DNA of 64,000 bases, from contig NZ_JBIWER010000001.1 of NCBI RefSeq assembly GCF_044762655.1, forward strand, positions 682,001 through 746,000, written 5' to 3'. The notes under the pieces are model-generated. The model was not told where the DNA came from. It searched no databases and was given only the letters and a program-made list of their open reading frames with translations. This DNA is from Psychrobacillus sp044762655. GTDB lineage: Bacteria; Bacillota; Bacilli; Bacillales_A; Planococcaceae. Positions 45,639 through 55,071 of this stretch are shown here, one piece after another; position 1 is the first letter of the stretch; each line of letters begins with the position of its first letter. The position numbers and the translations under genes were made by a program.

Positions 45639-47534
45639 CTATTTTTGTATTCTCGCAAGAAATGCTGCGAATTCTGAACGTGTTATTTTATTGTACGGCT
45701 TGAAAGTGTTATCTCCATAGCCTACCGTTACTTTTGCATCAATAATTGGCAATATATAAGGATACGCAGCCATTGATGGGGAAATATCTACAAATTTGCT
45801 CTTATTGGAGGTCGTTGGTGAAAGTTTAAAGGCTTTAGCCAATAATATTGCCATCTCGCCTCTTGTCACTTTATCATCCGGCTTGAAAGTACCGTCTTTG
45901 TAACCAGAAATTATTCCAGCGTCCAAAGCACTTTGAATATAACCTGCTGCGAACGACTTTTCGGAAACATCTGAGAAGGTCGTTTTTCTTAATGCACCGT
46001 CTAATGATTTGGCTCTCCCGATTAATACTGCCGCTTCCGCTCTAGTAATCTCTTGATAAGGTTTAAAGCTACCGTCGTCATAGCCATTTATTTGCTCTTT
46101 ATTTGCTAAATTGCCTATGTGCTCACTAAACCACTGCGTTCGTTTAACGTCTGAGTAAATTGGATTTGTTATTTGTAGATTCAATCGCTCTTTCATTTTG
46201 ATGCCTTTTGCTGTTTGGTACGATACTTCTATCGGATAATCTCCTTGAACCCCATAGATTGTCCATTTATTGTTTTGCTTGTTTAGAATTTTATTGTTTA
46301 GAGTTAGTTGAAGCCCTGTAACTGAATTTGCTAATGAAATTTCTACCTTACCTTTTTCCACTTTTGTTTCTAACTGCGGCGAACCTTCTATATCTTTTTC
46401 GTATTGGACTAATCCAAATCCAAAGCTAGAATCTCTCCCAGGGGTTCCAAGGTCCTTTGCTAAGGATGTTAATAAAGCACGTAATTGTACATTTGTCATG
46501 CTTGGAAACCTTTCACGATATAGCGCTAAAACTCCTGTTACATGAGGTGCTGCCATAGAAGTTCCCGATAAATGTGTATAGCCATCCTGTTTGCCGTCTG
46601 AAAAATCCCATTCGTTTGGATATGTGCTAAATATTGCATATCCCGGCGCTGCAATTTCAAGTTCTGCGCCAATAGATGATTCTGGTAACTTTGCAAGTTC
46701 ATCTGTAACTGCTCCAACTGCTATCACACTACTAAACTTTGCAGGATATGTTACGGAGTTACCTTTAGGCTGTACAAGAGCTTCATTACCAGCAGCTCCG
46801 ACTAATAGCATTCCTTTTTCATACGCAACTTTCAAGGTATTTTCCATTACAGCGTCGTATGTTGTTGATGTAATACTTAAATTTAGGATATCTAGGTCAT
46901 TTTCGATCGCCCATTCGATACCGCGAATGATGCTGCCAGTTGTTCCCTTGCCAAATTCATTTAACACTTTAATACTGTAGATTTGTGCGTTTGGAGCAAT
47001 TCCAACTGTTCCTGTATCGTTTGCTTTAGCAGCTATTACTCCTGCGACATGTGTGCCATGCCCATGATTATCATCGTACGGAATACCAGTTGCGCATTGA
47101 TTGGAAAGTGCACAATAGCCGCCTGCTACTTTAAGATCTCGATGTTCTGTATCTATTCCCGAATCCAGTATACCTATTTTCACATTTTTACCGGTATAAG
47201 GTGTTGTATTGGATGGGGCTGCTTTAACAGTTGTAATGGAAGGAATGACTTTGTCGCTCGTTATGTTGTAATTACGTTCTTTTTGGAGCACTGCAGTTGA
47301 ATCGAACTGTTTAATAGCTTTTATTTCATCCTCATTCAAGGTAACCTCGAATGTAGAAAAACGACCGAAGTAATCATTTACTTGTATGTCTTGTTCTTGC
47401 ATAAATTTATTTAATTCGTCTGCATTTTCTGAGATTATGTAGTAATTCATGTCGCTTTCTGCGTTTGTTTGTAGTGGCAGCAGAAGGAGTGTTAAGAAAA
47501 GAGATGATATGATGAATATTTGATTTGCTTTCAT
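45639..47534 (-). CDS. Subtilisin-family (S8) protease with C-terminal SLH repeats
   Basis: 631 aa. The signal peptide (1-25) and an I9-like propeptide (to about 90) precede the catalytic domain: Asp124 (GILDSGIDTEHRD), His159 (HGHGTHVAGV), Asn250 (GAAGNE) and Ser326 (LSGTSMAAPHVTG). A short Ig-like linker (about 390-440) follows, then three SLH repeats (about 450-631) that hold the enzyme on the wall. Roles in maturing or shedding surface proteins are plausible. It is probably co-transcribed with the glucosaminidase gene downstream. Confidence 0.95.
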   Translation of the reverse strand: MKANQIFIISSLFLTLLLLPLQTNAESDMNYYIISENADELNKFMQEQDIQVNDYFGRFSTFEVTLNEDEIKAIKQFDSTAVLQKERNYNITSDKVIPSITTVKAAPSNTTPYTGKNVKIGILDSGIDTEHRDLKVAGGYCALSNQCATGIPYDDNHGHGTHVAGVIAAKANDTGTVGIAPNAQIYSIKVLNEFGKGTTGSIIRGIEWAIENDLDILNLSITSTTYDAVMENTLKVAYEKGMLLVGAAGNEALVQPKGNSVTYPAKFSSVIAVGAVTDELAKLPESSIGAELEIAAPGYAIFSTYPNEWDFSDGKQDGYTHLSGTSMAAPHVTGVLALYRERFPSMTNVQLRALLTSLAKDLGTPGRDSSFGFGLVQYEKDIEGSPQLETKVEKGKVEISLANSVTGLQLTLNNKILNKQNNKWTIYGVQGDYPIEVSYQTAKGIKMKERLNLQITNPIYSDVKRTQWFSEHIGNLANKEQINGYDDGSFKPYQEITRAEAAVLIGRAKSLDGALRKTTFSDVSEKSFAAGYIQSALDAGIISGYKDGTFKPDDKVTRGEMAILLAKAFKLSPTTSNKSKFVDISPSMAAYPYILPIIDAKVTVGYGDNTFKPYNKITRSEFAAFLARIQK

Positions 47535-47566
47535 AGGTAATCCCTCACTTTCTATGTATGAAAAAG

Positions 47567-47594
47567 CAGTCCTAATGAAAATTCATCAGGACTG
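47567..47594 (-). terminator. Terminator of the SLH-amidase gene
   Basis: CAGTCCTAATGA and TCATCAGGACTG (one mismatch as written, a wobble on the transcribed strand) enclose a tetraloop. Read leftwards it ends in five T. It lies seven bases past the stop codon. Confidence 0.9.
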
Positions 47595-47600
47595 TATGGA

Positions 47601-49058
47601 TTAATAATGTTTTTTTGATGGTGTTGCACTGAATTTAGAATAGTAGCCTGCTGCTTCCGAAAAATTTTCATAGTGATAATAGTAATCTAGTGTTCCTAAG
47701 AAAATTGCTCGAGCCATTTGCTCTCTTCTTGTAGATGAAGCAATGTACGCATTATCTGTTTTGTTATCTATAAACCCAATTTCCGCTAATGCTGCGGGAA
47801 CCGAATTTTCTCTTAAAACCGCATAGTTTCCAGGTTTTACACCTCGATTTTTTAGGCCCCATGCTTCTTGCATACGTTTATGAATGTAAGTTGCAAGTGC
47901 TTTAGATTGATCGACGTTTTTATTTGTAGATGCATAATAGAATGTCTCTTGTCCTAGAGCTGAACCGTTAAGTGCATTGGCATGTACGCTCACAAATGAA
48001 TCTGCATTATTTTTATAGGCAAACTGTGCACGCTGTGAAAGCGTCGGGAATGTATCTGTCTCACGAGTTAGCATTGGTTTTATAGGTGTTTGTAGAAAAT
48101 ACTTTTTCATACGTAGACTTATATCTAATACAACATCTTTTTCCTTCAGACCGAATCCAGTAGCTCCTGGATCCTGCTTACCATGTCCTGGATCAATTAC
48201 TACAACTAAATCATTAAATGATTTTTTAGTGTCTACTGGAATTGGTTCAATTGGTAAAGAACCGGTTGACGGAGCATCTGTTGTTAAATAGGCTGTCGAG
48301 AAAAATCCTGTTTTACTACCTGATTTTGCATAAACCCAATTTCCAACTTGGTAATAAACATTAACTGGATAGCCTTCTGAGAACTTATAGGTTGTCCCAT
48401 ATCCAACTCCAGGGCCACTTCGGAAGTTCAGCGTTTCTCCTTGTACATCGACGTACATTTTAGTTGGTGTGTCTGTTAAAGTTTTTGTTCTGAAATCTGC
48501 ATTGATCGCTCTTGTTAAAAATACTGCGAAGTCTCCGCGTTTCATCGTACGAGTAGTACCAAAGTTTCCTTTGCCAATGCCTGCTGCGATTCCTTTGTTC
48601 ATTAATTCATTTGCAGCATCATTGGTTGTTGAAGACTGATAACCAAATGCACGAGCTATTAATAAGGCCATTTCGCCACGTTTTAAGGTTTGGTTCGGTA
48701 AGAATGTCCCATTGTTATATCCCTTAATAATTCCGCGGCTAGCCATATCGTTAATATAACCGATGGCAAAATTTGAACTAGGAACATCTGAGAACTTTTG
48801 GTTTTTGTCGGTTCCTGAAATTTGCAATGCTTTTCCTATCATGACAGCAGCATGTGCTCTCGTCATTGGTGCATCAGGTGAAAATAAAGTAGAACTATCT
48901 GAAGAAAGAATATCCCCCTTGTTTAGATACATAATTTCTTCATATGCACTTATTGTGTTTTTTACATCTTTATAATTTGTTGCAGCAAGTGTCGGAGAGG
49001 CGGATAGTGTCAAGATAGCAATGAAACTAGCAATTAATGTGAGATAAATTTTTTTCAC
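47601..49058 (-). CDS. SLH-anchored N-acetylmuramoyl-L-alanine amidase (Amidase_3) with SH3 domain
   Basis: 485 aa. Signal peptide 1-26, three SLH repeats about 27-190, an SH3-like domain about 200-262 (LNFRSGPGVGYGTTY) and a zinc amidase domain about 285-465. Zinc ligands are His292 (DPGHG), Glu306 (LKEKD) and His359 (SVHANA); the catalytic Glu is 426 (LAEIGFI). It removes stem peptides from MurNAc. This layout is the usual one for SLH-tethered CwlC/LytC-type amidases. Confidence 0.95.
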   Translation of the reverse strand: MKKIYLTLIASFIAILTLSASPTLAATNYKDVKNTISAYEEIMYLNKGDILSSDSSTLFSPDAPMTRAHAAVMIGKALQISGTDKNQKFSDVPSSNFAIGYINDMASRGIIKGYNNGTFLPNQTLKRGEMALLIARAFGYQSSTTNDAANELMNKGIAAGIGKGNFGTTRTMKRGDFAVFLTRAINADFRTKTLTDTPTKMYVDVQGETLNFRSGPGVGYGTTYKFSEGYPVNVYYQVGNWVYAKSGSKTGFFSTAYLTTDAPSTGSLPIEPIPVDTKKSFNDLVVVIDPGHGKQDPGATGFGLKEKDVVLDISLRMKKYFLQTPIKPMLTRETDTFPTLSQRAQFAYKNNADSFVSVHANALNGSALGQETFYYASTNKNVDQSKALATYIHKRMQEAWGLKNRGVKPGNYAVLRENSVPAALAEIGFIDNKTDNAYIASSTRREQMARAIFLGTLDYYYHYENFSEAAGYYSKFSATPSKKHY

Positions 49059-49222
49059 AGATTAATAACTCCTTTTCTTTTTCTACATGCATCTTAACAT
49101 ATTTTTTTCTACTAAAATATCAGACATTGGGGCTAAATTTGGTTTAATTGGAAACTTTTTTGGGTATATAGGTTTCTGTTTGTCAGATATTGTATTTATA
49201 TGTATTTCGGTACCAATAAAAT

Positions 49223-49251
49223 TAGCCATACGAGATTTTCCCGTATGGCTA
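49223..49251 (-). terminator. Terminator of the SLH 5'-nucleotidase gene
   Basis: TAGCCATACG (49223-49232) pairs with CGTATGGCTA (49242-49251); read leftwards it is followed by ATTTTATT. It lies about 43 bases past the stop codon. Confidence 0.8.
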
Positions 49252-49293
49252 TATTTAAGAGCTTCTATTGATAGACGGAGATTAAACTTGTAT

Positions 49294-51435
49294 TTATTTT
49301 TTTGAAATATCTACAATTCGACCTTCTACTTTTGGCTCAACTTTTTCTAACGTTTTAATATAGTCGATAAACATTAAGTAATCTACAAACCCTGGCTCCG
49401 ATACTCTACCTTCTGCATATACTTTTTTCAATACCTCGTAGTTATCTCCACCACCGGCAGTGAACGTATTTGAAGTTGCTTTGTATAATTTCGTAGGATC
49501 GATTGGGACATAGGTATCTCCTTGTTTTACTTCTACTTTCCCTACACGACTACCTGCTGGTTTGGTGCTATCAAATTCAAATTTAAGTCCGGAAATGTGA
49601 AGGAATGCACCACTTTGCTCTGGAAGTGTGTCTACTGACCGCTCTAACATTTCATTTATTTCCGAGCCTTTGAGTGTTATTAGTGCTAAAGAGTTACCAT
49701 ACGGCATTACTCCAAGAACATCCCCCACTGTTATATCACCAGCATCAATAGAAGCACGTATTCCACCAGCATTAGTGAATGCAAAAACAGTTTCCGGATC
49801 TAGTTCCTTTGCTTTTGCAAGCATGCCATCTGCGATTAAGTTACCTAAGTTTGTTTCTTTCGTACGAACGTCTGCACGTTCCCCATCTAATTTAATTGCA
49901 GCATCTACACCAACAGATTCCTTTTTAATAACGTCTATTTTATCTTTATATGGTGCCAAAATTGATGCAATTGTTTCATTTGCAGCGTACTTATCTTTGT
50001 TTGTAGGTAAAAGTTCTGCTTTTTGTACAATCACTTCACCCTTAACATTGAATGTTACATCTAACGTCCCAAGATTCGCTCCATTTGAACCAGTCTGTAC
50101 AATTAGTGTAGGCTCTCCAAAATGATTCTTTACAACTGCTTCTTTTAATTCGGTATGTGTATGTCCACCTACTATGATATCAATACCTTTAACTTGTTTT
50201 GCAAGTTCTAAATCATTGTCAAAAGTAACATTATCATTATATCCTAGATGCGAAAGTGCAATAATTTTTGTGATTCCCTTGTCTTCAAATGCCTTCACAG
50301 CAGCTTTAGCACTGGCTATGTAATCATTGAAAATTACAGCGCCTGTACTTGAAATAGTAGGAGTTTCTTCAGTCGTTAATCCAAATACGCCGACTTGATG
50401 ACCATTTACATTTAATATAGTACCATTTTGGATATGGCTATCTTTTGGTGTAATTGTATAAGATTTAGTTTGCAATCCTTTGAAATTCAAATCTTTCGAG
50501 AAATCTATGTTAGCTGATAGCAGTGGAAAGTTTGCAGCTTTTACAAATTCCGAAAGCTTTTTGTGACCTTCTGCTGAACTACCTAAGTCAAATTCATGGT
50601 TTCCAAAAGTCATTGCATCATAATTTAAGGAATTCATAATTTTAACGTCAGCTTCACCTTTAAATTCAGTGGAGTATAAATCACCAGAGAATACATCTCC
50701 TGCATCTAGAAGTAAGTTGTTCTTATTTGCCACTCTCAATCCTTCAATTGCAGTTGCACGATAAAGTGTATTATCTAAATAGGCATGTGTATCATTAGTA
50801 TGCATAACGAATAGATCAAACTGACTTACCTCTTTTTCTCCTCTGTGTAGGAACAAAGCTAATTCCCCACGTTTTACTGCATCTGTTGCACCGAATGCTG
50901 TTGCAGTTTTCCCTTGAGTGATTTTAGATTTTACTAATGCGTCTACATATCTGGCGAAAGCACTGTTTACATCTTTAAATTCTATTTTACTTACAGAGTT
51001 ATTAACGTCTAGTTGTCCAGCATTCGCTAAAAGTTTAGCAGTTTCATTTCTATTTAATATATCTTCAGATCCAAATGATGTTTTTGTTTTCCCATTCACT
51101 ACTTTTGCTTCTACTAGTGCATTTACCGCCCATTTAGCACGAGAAGGCACGTCCTTAAATCCTGCATCAGCGTAATTACCTTTTTCACTAAAGCCCATTG
51201 CTTTAGCAACTAAGACAGCTGCATCCGCACGTTTAATATTCGAGTCTGTCCCGAATTGAGTAGCTGAAAAACCTTTTGTAAATCCATTACTCACTAGGTA
51301 ATCAACCGCAGTTTTGTACTGTGGAGCTACGTCTTTGAAGCTTGTTGCATCTTCTGCAGAAACTACTGATCCCATCGATATTGCCACTGCAGCAGCTGTA
51401 ATACTAGAAGCTAGAAATTTTCTATTCTTGAACAT
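49294..51435 (-). CDS. SLH-anchored 5'-nucleotidase (UshA-like)
   Basis: 713 aa from the ATG at 51433-51435, which has GAGGAGG six bases upstream; the frame to 51507 lacks this. Signal peptide 1-27, three SLH repeats about 30-205, a metallophosphoesterase domain (MHTNDTHAYLD, LLDAGDVFSGD, TFGNHEFDLG, LSHLGYND, GGHTHTEL) and a 5'-nucleotidase C-terminal domain (TNAGGIRASIDAGDITVGDV, TAGGGDNYEVLKK). It would release phosphate and nucleosides from extracellular nucleotides, for scavenging. It is related in build to the CpdB-like protein at the left edge. Confidence 0.95.
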   Translation of the reverse strand: MFKNRKFLASSITAAAVAISMGSVVSAEDATSFKDVAPQYKTAVDYLVSNGFTKGFSATQFGTDSNIKRADAAVLVAKAMGFSEKGNYADAGFKDVPSRAKWAVNALVEAKVVNGKTKTSFGSEDILNRNETAKLLANAGQLDVNNSVSKIEFKDVNSAFARYVDALVKSKITQGKTATAFGATDAVKRGELALFLHRGEKEVSQFDLFVMHTNDTHAYLDNTLYRATAIEGLRVANKNNLLLDAGDVFSGDLYSTEFKGEADVKIMNSLNYDAMTFGNHEFDLGSSAEGHKKLSEFVKAANFPLLSANIDFSKDLNFKGLQTKSYTITPKDSHIQNGTILNVNGHQVGVFGLTTEETPTISSTGAVIFNDYIASAKAAVKAFEDKGITKIIALSHLGYNDNVTFDNDLELAKQVKGIDIIVGGHTHTELKEAVVKNHFGEPTLIVQTGSNGANLGTLDVTFNVKGEVIVQKAELLPTNKDKYAANETIASILAPYKDKIDVIKKESVGVDAAIKLDGERADVRTKETNLGNLIADGMLAKAKELDPETVFAFTNAGGIRASIDAGDITVGDVLGVMPYGNSLALITLKGSEINEMLERSVDTLPEQSGAFLHISGLKFEFDSTKPAGSRVGKVEVKQGDTYVPIDPTKLYKATSNTFTAGGGDNYEVLKKVYAEGRVSEPGFVDYLMFIDYIKTLEKVEPKVEGRIVDISKK

Positions 51436-51567
51436 GTTTTTCCTCCTCGTATAGCGAGATTCAATTTGGAATCTCATATAGTTCAACTTTATCAAACTAC
51501 TATTCAATTGAAAAGATTATTTACAAAATTATTAATATATTTACAATCTCATAATTCCCAAAATAAA

Positions 51568-51591
51568 AACCACTAGATTGCTCTAGTGGTT
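51568..51591 (-). terminator. Terminator overlapping the end of the ABC ATPase gene
   Basis: AACCACTAGA and TCTAGTGGTT form a perfect 10-bp stem with a tetraloop, followed leftwards by TTTTTATTTT. The stop codon (TAG, 51583-51585) and the codons before it are part of the stem. Confidence 0.92.
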
Positions 51592-52311
51592 TAGTACTTT
51601 CGATAGGAAGTCTTGGGCACGCTGGGTATCTGGCGCAGAGAAGAATTTGGTTGGCGCAGCGCGTTCGACTATTTTGCCTTCTGCCATGAAGACGATTTCG
51701 TCACAGATTTCTTTGGCAAAGCCCATTTCATGTGTTACGACAACCATAGTCATGCCGTCTTTTGCTAGTTTGCGAATGGCATCGAGCACTTCAGTTACCA
51801 TTTCTGGATCTAGTGCAGATGTTGGTTCGTCAAATAGCATTACTTGTGGGTCCATCGCAAGTGCTCGTGCAATGGCTACACGTTGTTGTTGACCTCCGGA
51901 AAGTCTGTTTGGGTAGGCATCGAATTTGTCGCCAAGTCCAAGAGAAGATAGTAGTTCTTTCCCTCTTTTTTCAGCTGCCTCTTTGCTTAGTCCTTTTACT
52001 TTCATCGGTGCCATTGTTACGTTTTCTAGTGCTGTGAGGAACGGAAATAGATTGAAGCTTTGGAATACGAAGCCTATGTTCGTGCGGGCTACGTTGATGT
52101 CCGTTTTTTTGTCATGAATGGAAATGCCGTCCACTATTATTTCTCCGTTGTCTATCGGTTCTAATGCGTTGATCGCTCGAATTAGGGTGGATTTCCCTGC
52201 TCCACTTGGGCCGATCAATGCGATAACATTCGATTTTGGTACTTCGAGCGAAACGTCGGTTAGGACGTGGTGGTCTCCGAAGCTTTTATTGACATTTTTG
52301 ATAGTAATCAT
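51583..52311 (-). CDS. Polar amino acid ABC transporter, ATP-binding protein (GlnQ-type)
   Basis: 242 aa, standard length. Walker A GPSGAGKST at 34-42, Q-loop in FVFQSFNLFP, signature LSGGQ at 137-141, Walker B VMLFDEP at 157-163 and switch His in VVVTHEMGFA. The QSFNLFP and HEMGFA phrases are typical of the PAAT (glutamine/arginine/cystine) group. It powers uptake with the permease and binding protein encoded just upstream. Substrate cannot be fixed from sequence. Confidence 0.95.
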   Translation of the reverse strand: MITIKNVNKSFGDHHVLTDVSLEVPKSNVIALIGPSGAGKSTLIRAINALEPIDNGEIIVDGISIHDKKTDINVARTNIGFVFQSFNLFPFLTALENVTMAPMKVKGLSKEAAEKRGKELLSSLGLGDKFDAYPNRLSGGQQQRVAIARALAMDPQVMLFDEPTSALDPEMVTEVLDAIRKLAKDGMTMVVVTHEMGFAKEICDEIVFMAEGKIVERAAPTKFFSAPDTQRAQDFLSKVLNH

Positions 52312-52332
52312 TTGGGTACACCCTCCTTAACG

Positions 52333-52989
52333 TTATGTCTCGCTTTTCAGTAATCGTTTTTCGAAATATCGAATGATTAGCGATAGGCTGAATGTCATGA
52401 TGAAATAAATTAGTGCAACGAATGTCCACACTTCAATCGAGCGGAATGATGTTGCTACTAGGTTTTTGGCGTTTAGCGTTAACTCGGTCGCTGCAATGAC
52501 TGATACAAGTGATGAGTCTTTTATTAGCATAATAAATTGAGATGCAAGTGGTGGTAAAACTCGTCTAAATGCTTGTGGCAAAATAATATGAGTCATTGCC
52601 TTTGCATGAGACATTCCAAGTGATCGCGCAGCTTCCATCTGTCCTTTTGGTACAGCTTGAATACCTGCACGAACGATCTCGGCAATGAATGCACCTGCAA
52701 ATATCGCCAAGCCCCAAATCGCCCCCCAATAGGAACCGAGCTTTAAGAATTGTCCAAGTACAAAGTAAATCCAAATAAGTAAAACTAGCAGTGGAACACC
52801 ACGAATGATTTCTACATAGATGGAAGATATCAATCTGAAAAACTTGTTTTTTGAAATACGTCCCATCCCAAATATAATACCTATTGGGATAGCAATCAGA
52901 ATAGCTAATAAAGAAATTTCTAATGTTTTTAAGGCCCCGTCAATAAAGATGTCCATATTACGGGGGATTACACTCCAGTCGTATATCAT
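52333..52989 (-). CDS. Polar amino acid ABC transporter, permease
   Basis: 218 aa with about five membrane helices. The EAA loop reads MEAARSLGMSHAKAMTHIILPQAFRR, typical of HisM/GlnP-type permeases. A homodimer would form the channel. It lies 21 bases before the ATPase gene and 31 bases after the binding-protein gene in one unit. Confidence 0.94.
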   Translation of the reverse strand: MIYDWSVIPRNMDIFIDGALKTLEISLLAILIAIPIGIIFGMGRISKNKFFRLISSIYVEIIRGVPLLVLLIWIYFVLGQFLKLGSYWGAIWGLAIFAGAFIAEIVRAGIQAVPKGQMEAARSLGMSHAKAMTHIILPQAFRRVLPPLASQFIMLIKDSSLVSVIAATELTLNAKNLVATSFRSIEVWTFVALIYFIMTFSLSLIIRYFEKRLLKSET

Positions 52990-53020
52990 TGTTGTACCTC
53001 CTCTAGATTGCCAGAGTGTT

Positions 53021-53842
53021 CTACTCTTCTACTACGTCACCTAACCAGTCAGAAGTTTCAAACCATTTTTCGCGTGATGCAAGTTCTGCTGGACTTCCTA
53101 GGTAGCTGTTTAAGAATGAGTTTACCCATTGGATTGTTTCGAAGTCATTTTTCTTCAGTGCGATTCCTAGGTTTTCAGTAGAGATTAACCCTTCTAATTG
53201 TCTTACTTTGTCTCCATTTTGTAATTTCCAAACCGCGATTGCCGGCTCATCATATACGATCCCATCCGCTTTTCCTGCCGCTAAAGCTGCTGCTGCATCT
53301 GGGAAGTTTTCGAAGTCCATTACTTCTGCATTTTTAAATACATCTTTCGCAAGTAAGGCACCAGTAGTTCCGATACCTACCGCAATTTTCTTGCCTGCTA
53401 CATCTAGGTCTTGCCATGTTTTTGTAGCTGTATCTGATCCAGGAAGCATAACTGCTTGACCAGTTTGGAAGTATGGGTTAGCAAAGCTTACTGCTAGTGC
53501 GCGGTCTCCACGAATTGTCATACCAGCGAATACCATGTCAACTTCCCCTGTTTGTAGCGCTGGAATAAGTCCGTCAAACGTGAATTGTTTGTATTCAATT
53601 TCTACCCCTAGTGCCTCTGCAAGTGCTTCTGCAGTATCTGCATCATATCCAACGAAGTCACCGTTAGGATTTTTCATATCAAATGGGAAATACCCTGTTG
53701 ACATCCCAATAACTAATTTCTTTTCTTTTAATGCTTTTTGAATTGTGGAGTTTTCTGTCGATACTCCCCCACCTGAATCATTGCTACAACCAGCGATGAT
53801 TAATACGGTAATCATCAGTACTGCCGCTAACCATTTTTTCAT
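53021..53842 (-). CDS. Polar amino acid ABC transporter, substrate-binding lipoprotein
   Basis: 273 aa from the ATG at 53840-53842 with GGGGGAT upstream. A lipobox ends IIAGC, so Cys19 is lipidated. The SBP_bac_3 fold is recognisable (MSTGYFPFDMKNPNGDFVGYDADTAEALAEALG, FDGLIPALQTGEVDMVFAGMTIRGDRA). It captures an amino acid outside the membrane for the permease. First gene of the three-gene unit and divergent from the XRE-cupin gene. Confidence 0.94.
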   Translation of the reverse strand: MKKWLAAVLMITVLIIAGCSNDSGGGVSTENSTIQKALKEKKLVIGMSTGYFPFDMKNPNGDFVGYDADTAEALAEALGVEIEYKQFTFDGLIPALQTGEVDMVFAGMTIRGDRALAVSFANPYFQTGQAVMLPGSDTATKTWQDLDVAGKKIAVGIGTTGALLAKDVFKNAEVMDFENFPDAAAALAAGKADGIVYDEPAIAVWKLQNGDKVRQLEGLISTENLGIALKKNDFETIQWVNSFLNSYLGSPAELASREKWFETSDWLGDVVEE

Positions 53843-54114
53843 TTCTAAATCCCCCATTTTTTTATATTATTCAGTTCCCCTTATGAAACTAGTGAATTAT
53901 TAGTAGTATAAATTATTATTATTCACCTGTCTACATAAAAAATAATTAGTTATAATATTTTTATTATTGATTCTATTTGCAAAAAGGTGCAAAATAGATT
54001 GTAGATAGTTGTATTGTATGATTATTAATATGAATTTATTAATTTTGTATTTTATTGTTTTTCTATGTTTTATTATTCTGTCTAATGAATTATTATGCAT
54101 AAGGGGTGTTTGTA
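53843..54114. promoter_or_regulatory. Divergent control region of the amino acid transporter and XRE-cupin regulator
   Basis: 272 very AT-rich bases between the two divergent starts. GCAAAAAGGTGCAAA (53980-53994) holds a GCAAA direct repeat and is one of few non-AT-rich stretches, so it is a candidate binding site. I cannot place promoters with confidence. Confidence 0.4.
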
Positions 54115-54669
54115 TTGGTATTTCCTAAAAGTGAGGTAGGTAATAGAATTAGGTATTTACGTAGGTCTCAAGGATTGACGTCAGATGAGCTGGCCAAAAA
54201 AACGAATGTGAGTCAGAGTATGATTTCGCAAATTGAGCGCGGACAGGTATCTCCTTCTTTGGAAACGTTATGGAAGTTAAGCCATAGCTTGAAGGTTCCA
54301 GTTTTTTCGTTCTTCGAGGCGGAAGAAAGTAATGCAGTCACGCTAACACGCAAGGGTGAGGGCAATATGATAAAACGAGTGCGTCCGAATGTGGAATACG
54401 AGCTTTTGTCGCCAAGTTCAGGCAAGCAGATGAGTTTTTTTAAAATGATTGTGTCACCGGGAGAGGGTTCCGATGATCCGCTTATGTTCCACGGTGGTGA
54501 AGAGTGCGGGCTGATGCTGGTTGGTAGTTTGCGTCTCGAGATAGAGGGCGAGGTTTATGTGATCGACGAAGGGGATAGCATTTACTTTGATAGCTCGTTG
54601 CCGCACCGGTTTATGAATGACGGAGATGCGGATGCGGTGGCTGTTTGGACGATGACGCATAGTTTTTAG
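54115..54669 (+). CDS. XRE-family regulator with C-terminal cupin
   Basis: 184 aa from a TTG at 54115 with AGGGGTG six bases upstream; a GTG at 54106 lies inside the ribosome site. The N-terminal HTH_3 domain (IRYLRRSQGLTSDELAKKTN and SQSMISQIERGQVSPSLETL) is followed by a cupin (about 105-180, with MFHGGEECGLMLVG and SIYFDSSLPHRFMN). In this family the cupin senses a small molecule, often linked to amino acid or polyamine supply. Its divergence from the transporter unit makes that unit its likely target. Confidence 0.9.
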   Translation: MVFPKSEVGNRIRYLRRSQGLTSDELAKKTNVSQSMISQIERGQVSPSLETLWKLSHSLKVPVFSFFEAEESNAVTLTRKGEGNMIKRVRPNVEYELLSPSSGKQMSFFKMIVSPGEGSDDPLMFHGGEECGLMLVGSLRLEIEGEVYVIDEGDSIYFDSSLPHRFMNDGDADAVAVWTMTHSF

Positions 54670-54678
54670 GTGGTGGGG

Positions 54679-54707
54679 GTCTTTCGCGTGGGCGGAAGGC
54701 TTTTTTT
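54679..54707 (+). terminator. Terminator of the XRE-cupin gene
   Basis: An imperfect stem (TCTTTCGC with GCGGAAGG) is followed by seven T, ten bases after the stop codon. Confidence 0.75.
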
Positions 54708-54740
54708 GTTGGGGTTTGGGTGGAGTGCGTTTGGGTTTAG

Positions 54741-55062
54741 GGGTTACTCTCGGACGGGGTGGGTTTACTTGCGGACGAGGTGGATTTACTCTCGGAACTT
54801 GGTTGGGTACTCTCGCTCGTTTACTGGTTACTTTCGTTCGGAGATGATTTACTCTCGGAACGGGATTTGATGGTAGCTTTAATGCAGTTCGGCTTTTCGC
54901 AACTCGGAAGCTAGGTAGGTACTCTCGCTCGGTCAATGGTTACTCTCTTTCGGAGGTTGTTTACTCTCGGAACGGGATAACTTGGAAGTTTGCACTTTGG
55001 CTTTTCACATTGGCGAAAAGCTTCCTTTTTGGATTTTACTATCGGAGCGGTTGGGGTTAGAG
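54741..55062 (+). repeat. TACTCTCG unit array, cluster 2
   Basis: Units start near 54742, 54761, 54783, 54805, 54826, 54847, then 54918, 54939, 54959 and 55035, each about 20-22 bp. Examples are GGTTACTCTCGGACGGGG, GGTACTCTCGCTCGGTCA and TTTACTCTCGGAACGGGA. The spacer after 54977 contains GCACTTTGG and a hairpin (GCTTTTC 55000-55006 with GAAAAGC 55015-55021) followed by TTCCTTTTT. These match the super-repeat at 60609-61242. Confidence 0.8.
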
Positions 55063-55071
55063 GCAGCTAAC

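Noticed and set aside
54454..54936. Pro/Arg-rich 160-aa reading frame on the minus strand
   Set aside because: It overlaps the XRE-cupin gene end and cluster 2 of the TACTCTCG units; the repetitive PRVN-type sequence is a translation of the repeats, and no ribosome site is present.
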